A stretch of DNA of 64,000 nucleotides from Dinoroseobacter sp034111085 (GCA_034111085.1 JAWUXZ010000034.1:186001-250000), one strand, 5' to 3'; positions 52,738 through 62,595 are shown, counted from the stretch's first letter. Numbers and translations: made by a program. The notes: a model not told the origin generated them from the sequence alone.

Positions 52738-53307
52738 ATGCAGCATCCCTATTTCTTTGGCTACGGCTCGCTCGTGAACCTCAAGACCCACGCGTTCCCG
52801 CACGCAGCACCCGCCTGCATCAAGGGGTGGCGTAGGGTCTGGCGCGAAACCGATTTGCGTCCAGCTGCGTTCCTGAGTGTCGAGCCTGATCCGCAAAGCA
52901 GCCTCGACGGTGTTATCGCGGCCGTGCCTGAGGGTGATTGGGCCGCACTCGACGCGCGCGAATATGCCTACGGGCGCCACGGTGTCGAATTGGCCACGCT
53001 CAGGACTGACGCGGCAGATGTCTCAGACGTCCAGCTCTATGCCACCTTGCCCGAAATCAGTCGCCCGGCTGGCGCGAACCATCCGATCCTGCTCAGCTAT
53101 CTTGATGTTGTGGTGCAGGGCTATCTCGCACAGTTTGGCGAGGATGGTGTGGCGCAGTTTTTTGCCACAACCCATGGCTGGGACGCGCATATTCTCGATG
53201 ATCGCGGCACTCCGATTTATCCGCGTGCCCAGAGCCTTACGAGCTCAGAGACCGCGCTTGTGGACGCTTGGGTGCAACGTCTAGTGACGGTGGTGCATCA
53301 TCGATAG
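52738..53307 (+). CDS. Gamma-glutamylcyclotransferase-like protein
   Basis: 189-aa protein of the GGCT/AIG2 fold. FFGYGSLVN near the start is the substrate-loop signature, and LDAREYAYGRHGVEL holds the likely catalytic Glu. It may act on gamma-glutamyl dipeptides or related amides, but this fold is broad. Its last 27 bases overlap the end of the convergent MATE gene. Confidence 0.85.
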   Translation: MQHPYFFGYGSLVNLKTHAFPHAAPACIKGWRRVWRETDLRPAAFLSVEPDPQSSLDGVIAAVPEGDWAALDAREYAYGRHGVELATLRTDAADVSDVQLYATLPEISRPAGANHPILLSYLDVVVQGYLAQFGEDGVAQFFATTHGWDAHILDDRGTPIYPRAQSLTSSETALVDAWVQRLVTVVHHR

Positions 53308-54666
53308 CAGGCGCTCGTGAAAGCGCGGGGTGTCTGGCTTGCGCAGGCTGCCCGTAGCAACCAACCGCTCGGCTAAGCCCCAGGCGAGCAGCCCGAAAAC
53401 CAATCCTCCGATCGCTTGTCCGATCAACACGCCGGGCGCGCCGTAATAGTAGGAGCCGAGCATCACCAACGGTATCGTACCAAGCGTGTGCCGCCCCCAG
53501 TTCAGCCAGGTCGAATAGAACGGATGGCCCATATTGTTGAACGCCGAATTGGCCACAAACAACGTGCCATTAAAGAAGAACGCCAGCGCTAGCGGGCCGC
53601 AGAACAAATAGATCAGCACCGTCGCATCGTCACTGGCTTGGAACAGCGACACGATCGGGGCGCGTAGGAAAAACAAGATCAGCGAGGCTCCGACAACATA
53701 GAGTGCGGTAAACAGCAAAGCCGCTCGGAAAGCGCCGCGCACCCGGTCATTCAGACCCGCGCCGACATTCTGCCCGATGATCGGACCGACCGCGCCCGAC
53801 AGCGCGAAAATCACTCCGAAAGCCACAGGCGTTAGCCGCGCGATGATCGCCATGCCGGCCACAGCATCCTCGCCATACTGCGCCATAGCGCGCGTGACAT
53901 AGGCCTGCCCGATGGGCGTGGCGAGTTGCGTTAAGATTGCAGGGGCAGCGATGGTCGCAATTGGTGGGAAATCTTCCAGAAGGCTTGCGCGCGTTGGGCG
54001 GTCAAAGCCGCCGTGGTAGCGAATGATCGGGATCAATGCGACGGCACCGATGGTGACGCGTGCGGCGACTGAGGCCAGCGCAGCGCCCGTTAGCTCTAAA
54101 TCCAGACCGAAGATCAGGATCGGGTCGAGCACCGCATTGACCACACCGCCCCAAATCGTCGCCATCATCGCCCGGCGCGCGTCACCATGGGCGCGCAAGA
54201 TCGCGCCGCCAATCATGCCGACCATCAAGAAGGGCAGGGATGGCACGATGATCTGCAGATAACCGACGGCAAGGTCCGCGGTCTCGCCCGTTGCCCCTAG
54301 TAGCGACACGAAGAACGGCAGGTTCATCCATACCATTGCGGCAAAGATTGTACCAAACACCACCCCGTAGATCACGGCATTGCCCGCACGCCGACGCGCC
54401 AAATCCTCGTCGCCTTTTCCCAACGCGCGCGCGACAAGTGCACCTGCCGCGATCGCCATTCCGATCCCGAAGGAGGTGGTGAAAAACAAGATTGCGCCCG
54501 CATATCCCACCGCTGCGGCAAGTGCTGCTTGGCCCAGCATGGAGATGAAGATCATGTCGACCAGATCAACGGCAAACACCGCAACCAGCCCCACAGAGGC
54601 GGTCAGCGACATCACGGTGACGTGGTTAAAAAGGTTCCCGGTCAGGAACTTGGCTTGCTCGGCCAT
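53281..54666 (-). CDS. MATE family efflux transporter
   Basis: 461-aa membrane protein with twelve hydrophobic segments in two six-helix halves, the MATE fold. Recognisable are VSLVGLVAVFAVDLVDMIFISMLG-like (ASVGLVAVFAVDLVDMIF) in helix 1 and the repeat VFGVIFALSGAVGPIIGQNVGAG in the second half. It would export cationic compounds with Na+ or H+; substrate unknown. No regulator is adjacent. Confidence 0.92.
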   Translation of the reverse strand: MAEQAKFLTGNLFNHVTVMSLTASVGLVAVFAVDLVDMIFISMLGQAALAAAVGYAGAILFFTTSFGIGMAIAAGALVARALGKGDEDLARRRAGNAVIYGVVFGTIFAAMVWMNLPFFVSLLGATGETADLAVGYLQIIVPSLPFLMVGMIGGAILRAHGDARRAMMATIWGGVVNAVLDPILIFGLDLELTGAALASVAARVTIGAVALIPIIRYHGGFDRPTRASLLEDFPPIATIAAPAILTQLATPIGQAYVTRAMAQYGEDAVAGMAIIARLTPVAFGVIFALSGAVGPIIGQNVGAGLNDRVRGAFRAALLFTALYVVGASLILFFLRAPIVSLFQASDDATVLIYLFCGPLALAFFFNGTLFVANSAFNNMGHPFYSTWLNWGRHTLGTIPLVMLGSYYYGAPGVLIGQAIGGLVFGLLAWGLAERLVATGSLRKPDTPRFHERLLSMMHHRH

Positions 54667-54753
54667 AGCGCTCTCTCTCGTCGTTTCATCCCATGATAAA
54701 CCGGGTTGGCCTCCGGCGGGGATATTTCTGGAACGGTGAGAGTGCGTGTGCGC

Positions 54754-56076
54754 TCAGAGTTTTGGTTTGGTCTGCATCAGGGGGACGAAATCAGCCATTT
54801 CAGGGCCTTTCGCGCGTCCGGTAAGGGCCTTGCGCAGCGGCATGAACAGACCCTTGCCTTTGCGCCCGGTCGCCTCTTTGACATCAGCAGTCCAAGCGCC
54901 CCATGTCTCAGACGAGAACGGCGGTTCCGGCAAGCGCGTCAACGCCTCGGTCACAAACTCGCGGTCCTCGTCTTCCACAAGCGGGCTCGCGCCATCGCGC
55001 AGCACGTCCCACCAAGGCGCAAGTTCGGCGCGGGTGTTGATGTTCTCGCGCATCACGTCCCAAAATTTGGGCGCAATATCTGCGGGCACACCAAGTGCGT
55101 CGATCTCGCCCGCCATTGCCTCAAACGGGAGCGCGCCAAGATAGCGGTGCGTCAGTGGTTTCAGATCCTCCACGTCGAATTTCGTCGGGGCGGACCCGAA
55201 CTGGCCGATCTCAAAGCCTTCAATCAGCTCGTCCAAGGACGTACGTAACTCCACCGGCTGCGACGATCCCAGCCGCGCCATCAGGCTCAGCAACGCCAGC
55301 GGTTCCACACCGCTCGCGCGCAGATCGCGGATCGACAGGGTTCCGAGGCGTTTCGACAGGCTCTCGCCTTGCGGCCCGGTCAGCAGCGAGTGATGCGCAA
55401 ACTCAGGGGCTGAGCCGCCAAGCGCTTCGATAATCTGGATCTGCGTGGCGGTGTTTGTCACATGGTCTGAGCCACGCACAACATGCGTCACGCCCATTTC
55501 GGTGTCATCAACGACCGAGGCAATCGTATACAGCACCTGACCATCGCCGCGAATAAGCACCGGGTCCGAGACTGAGGCTGCATCGATCGAGATATCGCCC
55601 AGAACGCCATCGGTCCACGCGATCCGAGATTGATCGAGCCTGAAACGCCAGACGCCACTGCCACGCTCGGCGCGCATCGCGTCTTTTTCGGCGTCACTCA
55701 AAGCCAGTGCAGCGCGGTCATAAACCGGCGGCTTGCCCATATTCAGCTGTTTCTTGCGCTTCAGGTCCAGCTCGGTCGGCGTCTCGAACGCCTCATAAAA
55801 CCGACCCGCACTGCGCAATTTATCGGCTGCGTCGGCATAGCGGTCCATACGGCTGGATTGCGTTTCAACCCGGTCCCAGGTCAGGCCCAACCATTCGAGG
55901 TCTTCCTTAATCGCGTCGACGTATTCTTGCTTGGACCGCTCAGGGTCCGTGTCGTCGATGCGCAGGATGAATGTACCACCCGCTTTGCGCGCAATCATCC
56001 AGTTCATCAGCGCGGTGCGCAGGTTGCCAACGTGGATATAGCCGGTGGGCGAGGGGGCGAAACGGGTGACGGTCAT
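54754..56076 (-). CDS. gltX: Glutamyl-tRNA synthetase
   Basis: 440-aa class I synthetase. FAPSPTGYIHVGNLRTAL is the HIGH-type motif, and SLSKRLGTLSI the KMSKS-type motif. The catalytic domain (DDTDPERS) is intact. It is shorter than E. coli GltX (about 470) and resembles the second GltX kept by alphaproteobacteria, which can differ in tRNA-Glu/Gln choice. This paralogy cannot be verified inside the window. Confidence 0.93.
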   Translation of the reverse strand: MTVTRFAPSPTGYIHVGNLRTALMNWMIARKAGGTFILRIDDTDPERSKQEYVDAIKEDLEWLGLTWDRVETQSSRMDRYADAADKLRSAGRFYEAFETPTELDLKRKKQLNMGKPPVYDRAALALSDAEKDAMRAERGSGVWRFRLDQSRIAWTDGVLGDISIDAASVSDPVLIRGDGQVLYTIASVVDDTEMGVTHVVRGSDHVTNTATQIQIIEALGGSAPEFAHHSLLTGPQGESLSKRLGTLSIRDLRASGVEPLALLSLMARLGSSQPVELRTSLDELIEGFEIGQFGSAPTKFDVEDLKPLTHRYLGALPFEAMAGEIDALGVPADIAPKFWDVMRENINTRAELAPWWDVLRDGASPLVEDEDREFVTEALTRLPEPPFSSETWGAWTADVKEATGRKGKGLFMPLRKALTGRAKGPEMADFVPLMQTKPKL

Positions 56077-56145
56077 GGGGATACGGTGCCTCTGATTGCG
56101 GCTTGTCCTCTTTCATAAGCGGGCCTCATTGTCCATATCAGCCAG

Positions 56146-56550
56146 GTGGACTGGTCTGATAGCATTGCCCCCGATCTCGAAGCGTTTGCCGCGATGGCTG
56201 AGGCTGCGCGCGCGTCTTTGCCTGCCGAGATCGTTGCCGCGTCCGCCGCGCTGGTTCTACGGATCGAGGATTGGCCAAGCGTCGAGATGCTTGAGGGGCT
56301 GGATATTGAGACCGCCTACGCGCTGACGGGTCTTTATGAAGGCATCCCGCTGACCGAGAAATCGGTTATGGATCAGCCGCATGGCCCCGATGTGATCTGG
56401 CTGTTCCGGCGTCCGATCCTCGATGAATGGGTGGACCGGGGCAATATCACACTTGGGCACTTGATCACCCATGTCCTTGTGCACGAGTTCGCACATCATT
56501 TCGGCTGGAGCGACGCAGACATAGCTGCAATCGATCCTTGGTGGGAATAA
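56146..56550 (+). CDS. Zincin-like metallopeptidase family protein
   Basis: 134-aa small protein of the DUF1025/PF06262 type. The zinc motif VHEFAHHFGWSD (HExxH with a downstream Asp) lies near the C-terminus. The preceding GLYEGIPLTEKSV stretch is the family hallmark. Start GTG 56146 has no clear ribosome site; no better in-frame start exists. The substrate is not known, and proteolysis is only inferred from the HExxH motif. Confidence 0.85.
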   Translation: MDWSDSIAPDLEAFAAMAEAARASLPAEIVAASAALVLRIEDWPSVEMLEGLDIETAYALTGLYEGIPLTEKSVMDQPHGPDVIWLFRRPILDEWVDRGNITLGHLITHVLVHEFAHHFGWSDADIAAIDPWWE

Positions 56551-56629
56551 GCGCATCACCTCTGCGCCAGTGCACAGGGTTAGACGCAGTTTGGGGGCTA
56601 TATCTGGCTGGACCAACAAGGAGAGTCCC

Positions 56630-56890
56630 GTGATCAAAATGTCCCGTCGCCACGCGCTTACGACAGCCGCCGCTGCCCCGCTCGCATTCTCAGTGTCCAC
56701 ATAAACAAGCTTCGCTGTGGGTCACGCCATGGGCCCGTCGCGCGGATCCATCCACCAGCGCCGAGACCTTCATCCCCAACAACATGGCGCGGTTCTTCTT
56801 TACCCCGACAGTGGTCAAAGTGGGCAAGAACACGATCCTGTTCGACACTGGGCTGAACGCAGACGGCATCACTCGTGTCGTGGGGCCCCA
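56630..56890 (+). pseudogene. MBL-fold hydrolase remnant
   Basis: The gene opens with a good ribosome site (AAGGAGA) and a start giving a Tat-like signal (MSRRHALTTAAAAPLAFSVST), but meets TAA at 56702. The protein continues in the other frame (+1/-2) as FIPNNMARFFFTPTVVKVG and TILFDTGLNADGIT, the start of a metallo-beta-lactamase domain. It stops being recognisable around 56880-56890, before the HxHxDH zinc motif. So there is one frameshift and a lost C-terminus. Confidence 0.75.
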
Positions 56891-57028
56891 CATGCGCGGG
56901 GTCCAGCCAGTTAGTGTGCGAAATAGAGCATCTAGCGCCAGTCCATCAGCGCACCGGGTCGGGTGCTCCACCGCCTCAAGGAAGGCTTTAACGTCGCCGT
57001 CATGTGCTTGCGTTTTGTTCTCAGCCAT
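56881..57028 (-). pseudogene. DUF1801 family protein, truncated
   Basis: The frame starts MAENKTQAHDGDVKAFLEAVE at 57028 and is DUF1801-like through TLTGWTPRMWGP, then leaves the family (TTRVMPSAF) around 56881-56893. From there it reads antisense through the MBL remnant. About two thirds of the domain is missing. Its ATG overlaps the peroxiredoxin stop (TAATG), so it was once the second gene of that operon. Confidence 0.75.
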
Positions 57029-57564
57029 TAGACTGCCCCGGTGTATTCTCCGCGCGCAGGATAGCTTTTTTCGATCGAAAAATCGACCGCAGACAGAAGC
57101 TCGCTGAAATGCGGGCGCACGAAAGGCATCGACTGGACGCTCATGTAATAGAGCGTTTGGTCAGGGTTGATCAGGAATAATCCCGGTTCGGCGAAAAGCG
57201 CAGGCTCTTCAATCCCGATGGAGGTCTTGCCGCGCGAGGTCGAAATGTAGAGCCCCCAATCGCGCGCCATTTGCAGCGGCAGGTCGTAGCCAAAGCGCAG
57301 TTTCTCAGCTGGGATTTTGTCGACCATGCCTTGCGCGCGGTCTGCGCCATCGGTTGAAATCGCAATCGTTGCAATGCCGCGTTCGGCAAACGCATCGACG
57401 CGGGTTTCAAGCTCGTTGAGGTATTTTGCGCAGATCGGGCAATGCAGCCCTCGGTAAAAACACACAACCGTGCCACGCTCGGCGGTCTCAGTGGTCAGAT
57501 CAAAGGTGCCACCGTCTAGCAGTGGGACGGTCAGGTCAGGGGTTTTCTGGCGAGGCATCAGCAT
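57028..57564 (-). CDS. Peroxiredoxin-like protein (AhpC/TSA family)
   Basis: 178-aa thioredoxin-fold protein. The redox motif is GLHCPICAKYLNEL with a CxxC at the peroxidatic position (about residue 42). It likely reduces peroxides, though the CxxC makes a disulfide-reductase role possible. ATG 57564 follows GGAGAC. It is the intact first gene of an operon whose second gene (DUF1801) is decayed. Confidence 0.87.
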   Translation of the reverse strand: MLMPRQKTPDLTVPLLDGGTFDLTTETAERGTVVCFYRGLHCPICAKYLNELETRVDAFAERGIATIAISTDGADRAQGMVDKIPAEKLRFGYDLPLQMARDWGLYISTSRGKTSIGIEEPALFAEPGLFLINPDQTLYYMSVQSMPFVRPHFSELLSAVDFSIEKSYPARGEYTGAV

Positions 57565-57655
57565 TGGGGCGTCTCCGTTGACAGGTTGTCGCAGGCCTAA
57601 TGGAATCGCGATCCTTCCGAAACCCGCCTGCCGAATTTGTGACCAAATGGGCTGT

Positions 57656-59314
57656 CTAACCCTCGTCCCGCCACCTGTTCACAATCGGATAGCGCCGATC
57701 CAGCCAGAACGCGTGTTTGCTCAGCCGGGGTCCGGGGGCCGATTGGAAGCGTTTGTATTCCGAGATATAAAGCAGATGCTCGATCTTCTTGACCGTTGCA
57801 CGCTCGAACCCTTCGGCCACCAGATCGGCCACGCTGGCATCGCGGTCTACCAGCCCGTGCAAGATCGCGTCCAGCACCTCGTAAGGCGGCAGCGAATCCG
57901 CGTCCTTTTGATCTGGGCGCAATTCAGCGCTGGGCGGCTTGTCGATGATCCGCACCGGGATCACTTCGCCCTCTGGCCCGCTCATCCACGCGCGGTGGTT
58001 GGCATTGCGCCAGCGGCAGGTCTCGAAAACCCGCGTCTTATACATGTCCTTGATCGGGTTATAGCCACCCGCCATGTCGCCGTAGATCGTCGCATAGCCC
58101 ACCGCGACCTCGGACTTGTTTCCGGTGGTCAGCAGCATCTCGCCAAACTTGTTCGACATCGCCATCAGCAGAACCCCGCGCAGGCGCGATTGGATGTTCT
58201 CTTCGGTAAGTCCTTCGTCGGTCCCTGCAAACAGCGGCGCGAGCGCTTCGGTCACCGCCGCGCGTGGCGCCGAGATCGACACCGTGTCATGGCGCACGCC
58301 CAAAGCTGCCGCACATTCCGCCGCGTCTTCCAGTGAATGCGCGGAGGTGTATTCCGATGGCAGCATGACGCAGCGCACGTTCTGCGCGCCCAAAGCATCC
58401 ACCGCAATCGTGGCCACCAGCGCCGAATCGATCCCGCCGGACATCCCAAGCAGCACTTGTTTGAACCCGGTCTTGCCCATGTAGTCGCGCAAGCCCTCGA
58501 CCATGACGCGGTAGTCTTGCTCCCACGCGTCAGGGTGCGAGGTGATCTGGCCGGACAATGCATGCCATCCTGCATCCCGGCGTTCAAAATCCAGATGCGA
58601 GATCACCTCGTCGAGCACTGGCAGTTTCATCGTCAGCGCCCCACCGGGGTTCAGCGCGAAGGAGCCGCCATCAAACACCTGATCATCTTGGCCGCCGACC
58701 ATGTTCAGGTACACCAGCGGCAACCCCGTCTCGATCACCCGCCGCACCATCAGGTTCAGCCGGACATCGAATTTATCGCGGTAATAGGGCGAGCCGTTGG
58801 GCACGAGCAATATTTCTGCCCCCGTCTCGGCCAAGGTCTCGGCAACACTAGGCCACCATGCATCCTCGCAAATAGGCGAGCCGATGCGCACAGGGCCAAC
58901 CCGGTAGGGCCCATCAATATCACGGGTTTTATACAGGCGCACCTCGTCAAACACGCCCTCATTGGGCAATTCATGCTTGCGAATGACGGTGCTGACTTTG
59001 CCACCTTCAAGGATTGCGTAGCCGTTATAGAGCCCCGTTTCATCGCGCCAAGGCGTCCCGATCCCCATCACCGGACCGTCAGCGCAAGCGACAGCGAGCG
59101 CCTCAATCTCAGTCATGGCAGCCGCAGCAAAAGCGGGCTTAATCACCAGATCTTGGGTCTGGTAGCCCGTCACGAACATCTCGGGCAGAGCTACCATATC
59201 CGCGCCGGCCGCCTTGGCCTCGCGCCATGCGTCGCGCGCCTTGGCGGCATTGTCAGCCAGTGCGCCCACGGTGGGGTTCAGTTGCGCAAGTGTTAGGCGG
59301 AATTTGTCGGTCAT
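57656..59314 (-). CDS. nadE: Glutamine-dependent NAD+ synthetase
   Basis: 552-aa two-domain enzyme. The N-terminal nitrilase domain supplies ammonia from glutamine, with the triad Glu in LPEMFVTGYQ, Lys in VIRKHELPNEG and Cys in GSPICEDAWWP. The C-terminal synthetase domain has GMSGGIDSALVATIAVDALG and uses ATP to amidate NaAD. Length is normal for the bacterial type. It works after NadD (44513). Confidence 0.95.
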   Translation of the reverse strand: MTDKFRLTLAQLNPTVGALADNAAKARDAWREAKAAGADMVALPEMFVTGYQTQDLVIKPAFAAAAMTEIEALAVACADGPVMGIGTPWRDETGLYNGYAILEGGKVSTVIRKHELPNEGVFDEVRLYKTRDIDGPYRVGPVRIGSPICEDAWWPSVAETLAETGAEILLVPNGSPYYRDKFDVRLNLMVRRVIETGLPLVYLNMVGGQDDQVFDGGSFALNPGGALTMKLPVLDEVISHLDFERRDAGWHALSGQITSHPDAWEQDYRVMVEGLRDYMGKTGFKQVLLGMSGGIDSALVATIAVDALGAQNVRCVMLPSEYTSAHSLEDAAECAAALGVRHDTVSISAPRAAVTEALAPLFAGTDEGLTEENIQSRLRGVLLMAMSNKFGEMLLTTGNKSEVAVGYATIYGDMAGGYNPIKDMYKTRVFETCRWRNANHRAWMSGPEGEVIPVRIIDKPPSAELRPDQKDADSLPPYEVLDAILHGLVDRDASVADLVAEGFERATVKKIEHLLYISEYKRFQSAPGPRLSKHAFWLDRRYPIVNRWRDEG

Positions 59315-59481
59315 AAGCGTCCCTCGTTGCGCCGCTATCTAGCAGATGGCGCGCCAAGGGAAAGTGGGGGCAGGCATCACAGCAGACGTGATCTGGAAAA
59401 CCGTTGTTTCTGAGGGGGGTGTCAAGTAGCGTAAGGCAGCGAGACAAGCGGCCCCGAGCGCCGCGTCAGGTGAGGTGGTCG

Positions 59482-60921
59482 ATGAGCTTTCCAGCGATGC
59501 GAAACGGTGTGGCAACTTTCCTGATGGGGGCGGGGCTTGCCCTCGGCAGTGGCCAAACCGCCCATGCCCAAGACAGCGTCACAGTCAAACAATTCGACGA
59601 TGGTGGCATCTATGAGGGCACCTTCCGCAATGGCCGCCAGCACGGCACAGGCACCTACAGGCTGCCCAATGGCTACGAATATACTGGCGATTGGATAGAT
59701 GGCGAAATCCAAGGCGAGGGTACGGCGCGCTTTCCCAATGGCTCGATTTATTCGGGTCAGTTTCTGCGCGGCCAACCCGAAGGCGAGGGCCGGATCATCT
59801 TCGCCGATGGCAGCCAGTATGAAGGCGACTGGGTCGATGGCAAGATCACCGGCCAAGGCGTTGCGACCTATGTAGACGGGTCTATGTATCAAGGCGGGTT
59901 CATCAATGCCCAAAAGCACGGCAAGGGTGTGCTGCAACGGGCCAACGGATTTGTCTATGACGGCGATTGGCTCGGCGGGCTAGAAGACGGCGTGGCCGCG
60001 ATCACCTATCCTGATGGCAGCATCTATGAAGGCACTATGTCGCGAGGCGTGCGCGCGGGCGAAGGGCGTTTGACCATGCTCGATGGGCTCACCTACGTGG
60101 GCGAATGGGCCGAAGGGCAGATGGCCGGAACCGGACGCTTAATCCAGCCCAATGGCGATATCTATGAAGGTGCGTTGTTGGGTGGGCTGCGTGAAGGCCA
60201 AGGCGTGATGATCTACGCCAACGGCTTCCGCTACGAGGGCAATTTCCTAAACGATATGCGCCAGGGAGAAGGGCGTTTTGAGGGGCCGGATGGGTATCTC
60301 TATACAGGCGGATGGTCCGAGGGCCTGATTAGCGGCGAGGGGGAAGTGACCTATCCTGATGGCTCGGTCTACGCAGGCAGCTTTGGTGCAGGGCTAGCGG
60401 ACGGCCAAGGGCGCATCGTCTACCCCGATGGCAGCAGCTATGAGGGCGGCTGGAAAGCGGGCGTGATTGAGGGTTCGGGCACGGCGCGCTACGCCAATGG
60501 CATTGTCTACGAAGGCGGCTTCCAAAATGCCAAGACCCACGGGCAAGGCACGATGACCTACGCGGATGGCTATAGTTATACCGGCGGCTGGACACTGGGT
60601 CTGCGCGATGGCGAGGGCGAGGCAAGTTATCCAGATGGCACGATCTACCGAGGGCAATTCGTTGAGGGATTGCGCCAAGGGGTCGGCACGATCATCCACG
60701 CGGATGGGTTCAGCTATACTGGCGAGTGGCGCGAGGGCGAGATGACCGGCTCAGGCACTGCGACCTATACCAACGGCGATAGCTATGCTGGCATGTTTCG
60801 TCAGGGCAAGCGCTGGGGGATTGGAACGATGACTTATGTCAGCGGTGAAATCGAAGAAGGACGCTGGCAAAACAGCGCGTTCATGGGATCCACTACCGAT
60901 CCCGAAGGCGACGATACTTAG
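59482..60921 (+). CDS. Exported MORN-repeat protein
   Basis: 479 aa. A signal peptide ends near residue 30 (ALGSGQTAHAQDS). Then about 18 MORN units of 23 residues run without a break, each of the type YEGxWxxGxxxGxGxxxxxdG. No other domain is seen. Such repeats form an elongated beta-ladder that binds lipids or proteins. ATG 59482 is chosen over the codon at 59404, because the signal peptide starts there and GTGAGGTGG is upstream. Function unknown. Confidence 0.88.
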   Translation: MSFPAMRNGVATFLMGAGLALGSGQTAHAQDSVTVKQFDDGGIYEGTFRNGRQHGTGTYRLPNGYEYTGDWIDGEIQGEGTARFPNGSIYSGQFLRGQPEGEGRIIFADGSQYEGDWVDGKITGQGVATYVDGSMYQGGFINAQKHGKGVLQRANGFVYDGDWLGGLEDGVAAITYPDGSIYEGTMSRGVRAGEGRLTMLDGLTYVGEWAEGQMAGTGRLIQPNGDIYEGALLGGLREGQGVMIYANGFRYEGNFLNDMRQGEGRFEGPDGYLYTGGWSEGLISGEGEVTYPDGSVYAGSFGAGLADGQGRIVYPDGSSYEGGWKAGVIEGSGTARYANGIVYEGGFQNAKTHGQGTMTYADGYSYTGGWTLGLRDGEGEASYPDGTIYRGQFVEGLRQGVGTIIHADGFSYTGEWREGEMTGSGTATYTNGDSYAGMFRQGKRWGIGTMTYVSGEIEEGRWQNSAFMGSTTDPEGDDT

Positions 60922-61074
60922 GGCGTCAGTTGCGCGAAGAAGATATTTATCAGAGCGTTTTGCGCACGCCGCATCCCGTTTGGGCGAGGGGTGGGGCCGA
61001 GGCGCGTTGTTGTTAGCGAAGTGGGCAGGTCACAGTCACACGGGCTTGGCCAAGGCCTATGGGTTGCAGTACGC

Positions 61075-62595
61075 CTAGACCACATCCCCGGCATCGAGCC
61101 GTTTTAACCAGCGACCCGCATCGCGCAGCACGGCTTCGCGTCTCGTCTCGTCCATGCGCTCCCATGTTCGGTACATCTGGGCCATGCGCGGGTTGCCTTG
61201 GAATTTCTCGCGGTGGCGCATCAGAAAATCCCAATAGAGCAAGTTGAACGGGCACGCCTTATCGCCCGTCTTGGTCGCTACGGAATACGAGCAGCCTTTG
61301 CAATAATCGCTCATCCTATTGATGTAGGCACCGCTCGATACATAAGGCTTGGACGCGACCACCCCGCCGTCGGCGAACTGGCTCATCCCGATAGTATTAG
61401 GGGCCTCCACCCATTCGAAGGCATCGGCATAGACGGCCAGATACCATTCGTGCACCTCGCTCGGATCGACCCCTGCGAGCAGCGCGAAATTGCCCGTCAC
61501 CATCAGGCGTTGAATGTGGTGGGCGTAAGCTTCGTCGCGGGTCTGGGCAACGGCCTTCGAGATGCAATTCATCCGCGTTGGCGCGCCCCAGAAAAACGCA
61601 GGCAAGGCGCGGGTGTGGCCTAGTCCGTTGCGCGCGGTATAGTCTGGACCCTCATGGAAATAGATGCCGCGGATATATTCGCGCCACCCGAGGATTTGGC
61701 GAATGAACCCTTCGACGGCATTCAGAGGTGCGTGTCCGGATTTGTAGGCGGCCTCGGCCTGACGGCAGACATCAAGCGGATCGAGCAGCCCGATGTTGAG
61801 GTAGAACGAGATCAGCCCGTGATAGAGAAACTTCTGATCGGCCAGCATCGCGTCTTGGTAGTCGCCGAATATGGGCAGGCAGTGATCAAGAAAATCGCTC
61901 AGGCAGGCATGTGCACCGTCTGCATCGGTGGCGAACCAGAACGGCTCTAGCGAACCGAAATTGTCGGGGAACTCGCGGGCAACAAGGTCGATCACTGCGC
62001 GCGTCACGTCGTCGGGCTGGGTTCGCAGGCGTTCGGGGAATTCCATACCCTTGGCGGGTGGTTTGCGGTTGTCATGGTCGAAATTCCAACGCCCGCCTTC
62101 GGGCTTGTCACCATCCATCAGCAGGCCGGTTTTGCGGCGCATCTGGCGATAAAAATACTCCATCCGCAGTTGCTTACGATCAGAGGCCCATTCCTCGAAC
62201 TCGGAATGGGACGCGATGAAGCGATCATCCTCAAGCAGCCGCACGCCGATTTCTTCCAACTCGGCAATCAGGCGAAACTCGCCCGGTCGGGTGGCGATCA
62301 TCTGGCCCGCGCCGTGGCTTTGCGATGCGCGCAACAACGCCTCTCGGATCGACGCGGCGGGCTCGGTCGCATCATATGCCGTGTAGTCGACCGTCCAACC
62401 CAGCGTCCGCAACCGGTCTGCGAACTTGCGCATTGCCGCAAAAATCAGCGCGATCTTCTTGGGATGGTGGGGCACATATGTCGCCTCATTGCGCACCTCT
62501 GCCATCACCACCACGTCGCTGGATTTGTCAGTCGCCTTTAGCGCGCTCAGCCCCTCGCTCAGTTGGTCGCCAAGAACCAGAACGAGGCTCACCAT
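61075..62595 (-). CDS. Iron-sulfur bacterial photolyase/cryptochrome (PhrB-type)
   Basis: 506-aa protein of the FeS-BCP group, the bacterial (6-4) photolyases. The N-terminal Rossmann part begins LVLVLGDQLS. The C-terminal FAD domain has GWREYIRGIYFHEGPDY. The four cluster Cys are near 344 (RMNCISKAV), 432 and 435 (CKGC) and 448 (KACPF), spaced as in PhrB. It may repair (6-4) photoproducts or act as a light sensor. ATG 62595 overlaps the SDR stop by 7 bases. Confidence 0.92.
   Translation of the reverse strand: MVSLVLVLGDQLSEGLSALKATDKSSDVVVMAEVRNEATYVPHHPKKIALIFAAMRKFADRLRTLGWTVDYTAYDATEPAASIREALLRASQSHGAGQMIATRPGEFRLIAELEEIGVRLLEDDRFIASHSEFEEWASDRKQLRMEYFYRQMRRKTGLLMDGDKPEGGRWNFDHDNRKPPAKGMEFPERLRTQPDDVTRAVIDLVAREFPDNFGSLEPFWFATDADGAHACLSDFLDHCLPIFGDYQDAMLADQKFLYHGLISFYLNIGLLDPLDVCRQAEAAYKSGHAPLNAVEGFIRQILGWREYIRGIYFHEGPDYTARNGLGHTRALPAFFWGAPTRMNCISKAVAQTRDEAYAHHIQRLMVTGNFALLAGVDPSEVHEWYLAVYADAFEWVEAPNTIGMSQFADGGVVASKPYVSSGAYINRMSDYCKGCSYSVATKTGDKACPFNLLYWDFLMRHREKFQGNPRMAQMYRTWERMDETRREAVLRDAGRWLKRLDAGDVV

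Noticed and set aside
52495..52980. Minus-strand frame of 161 codons
   Set aside because: Half of it is antisense to the GGCT-like gene and the rest shows no motif.
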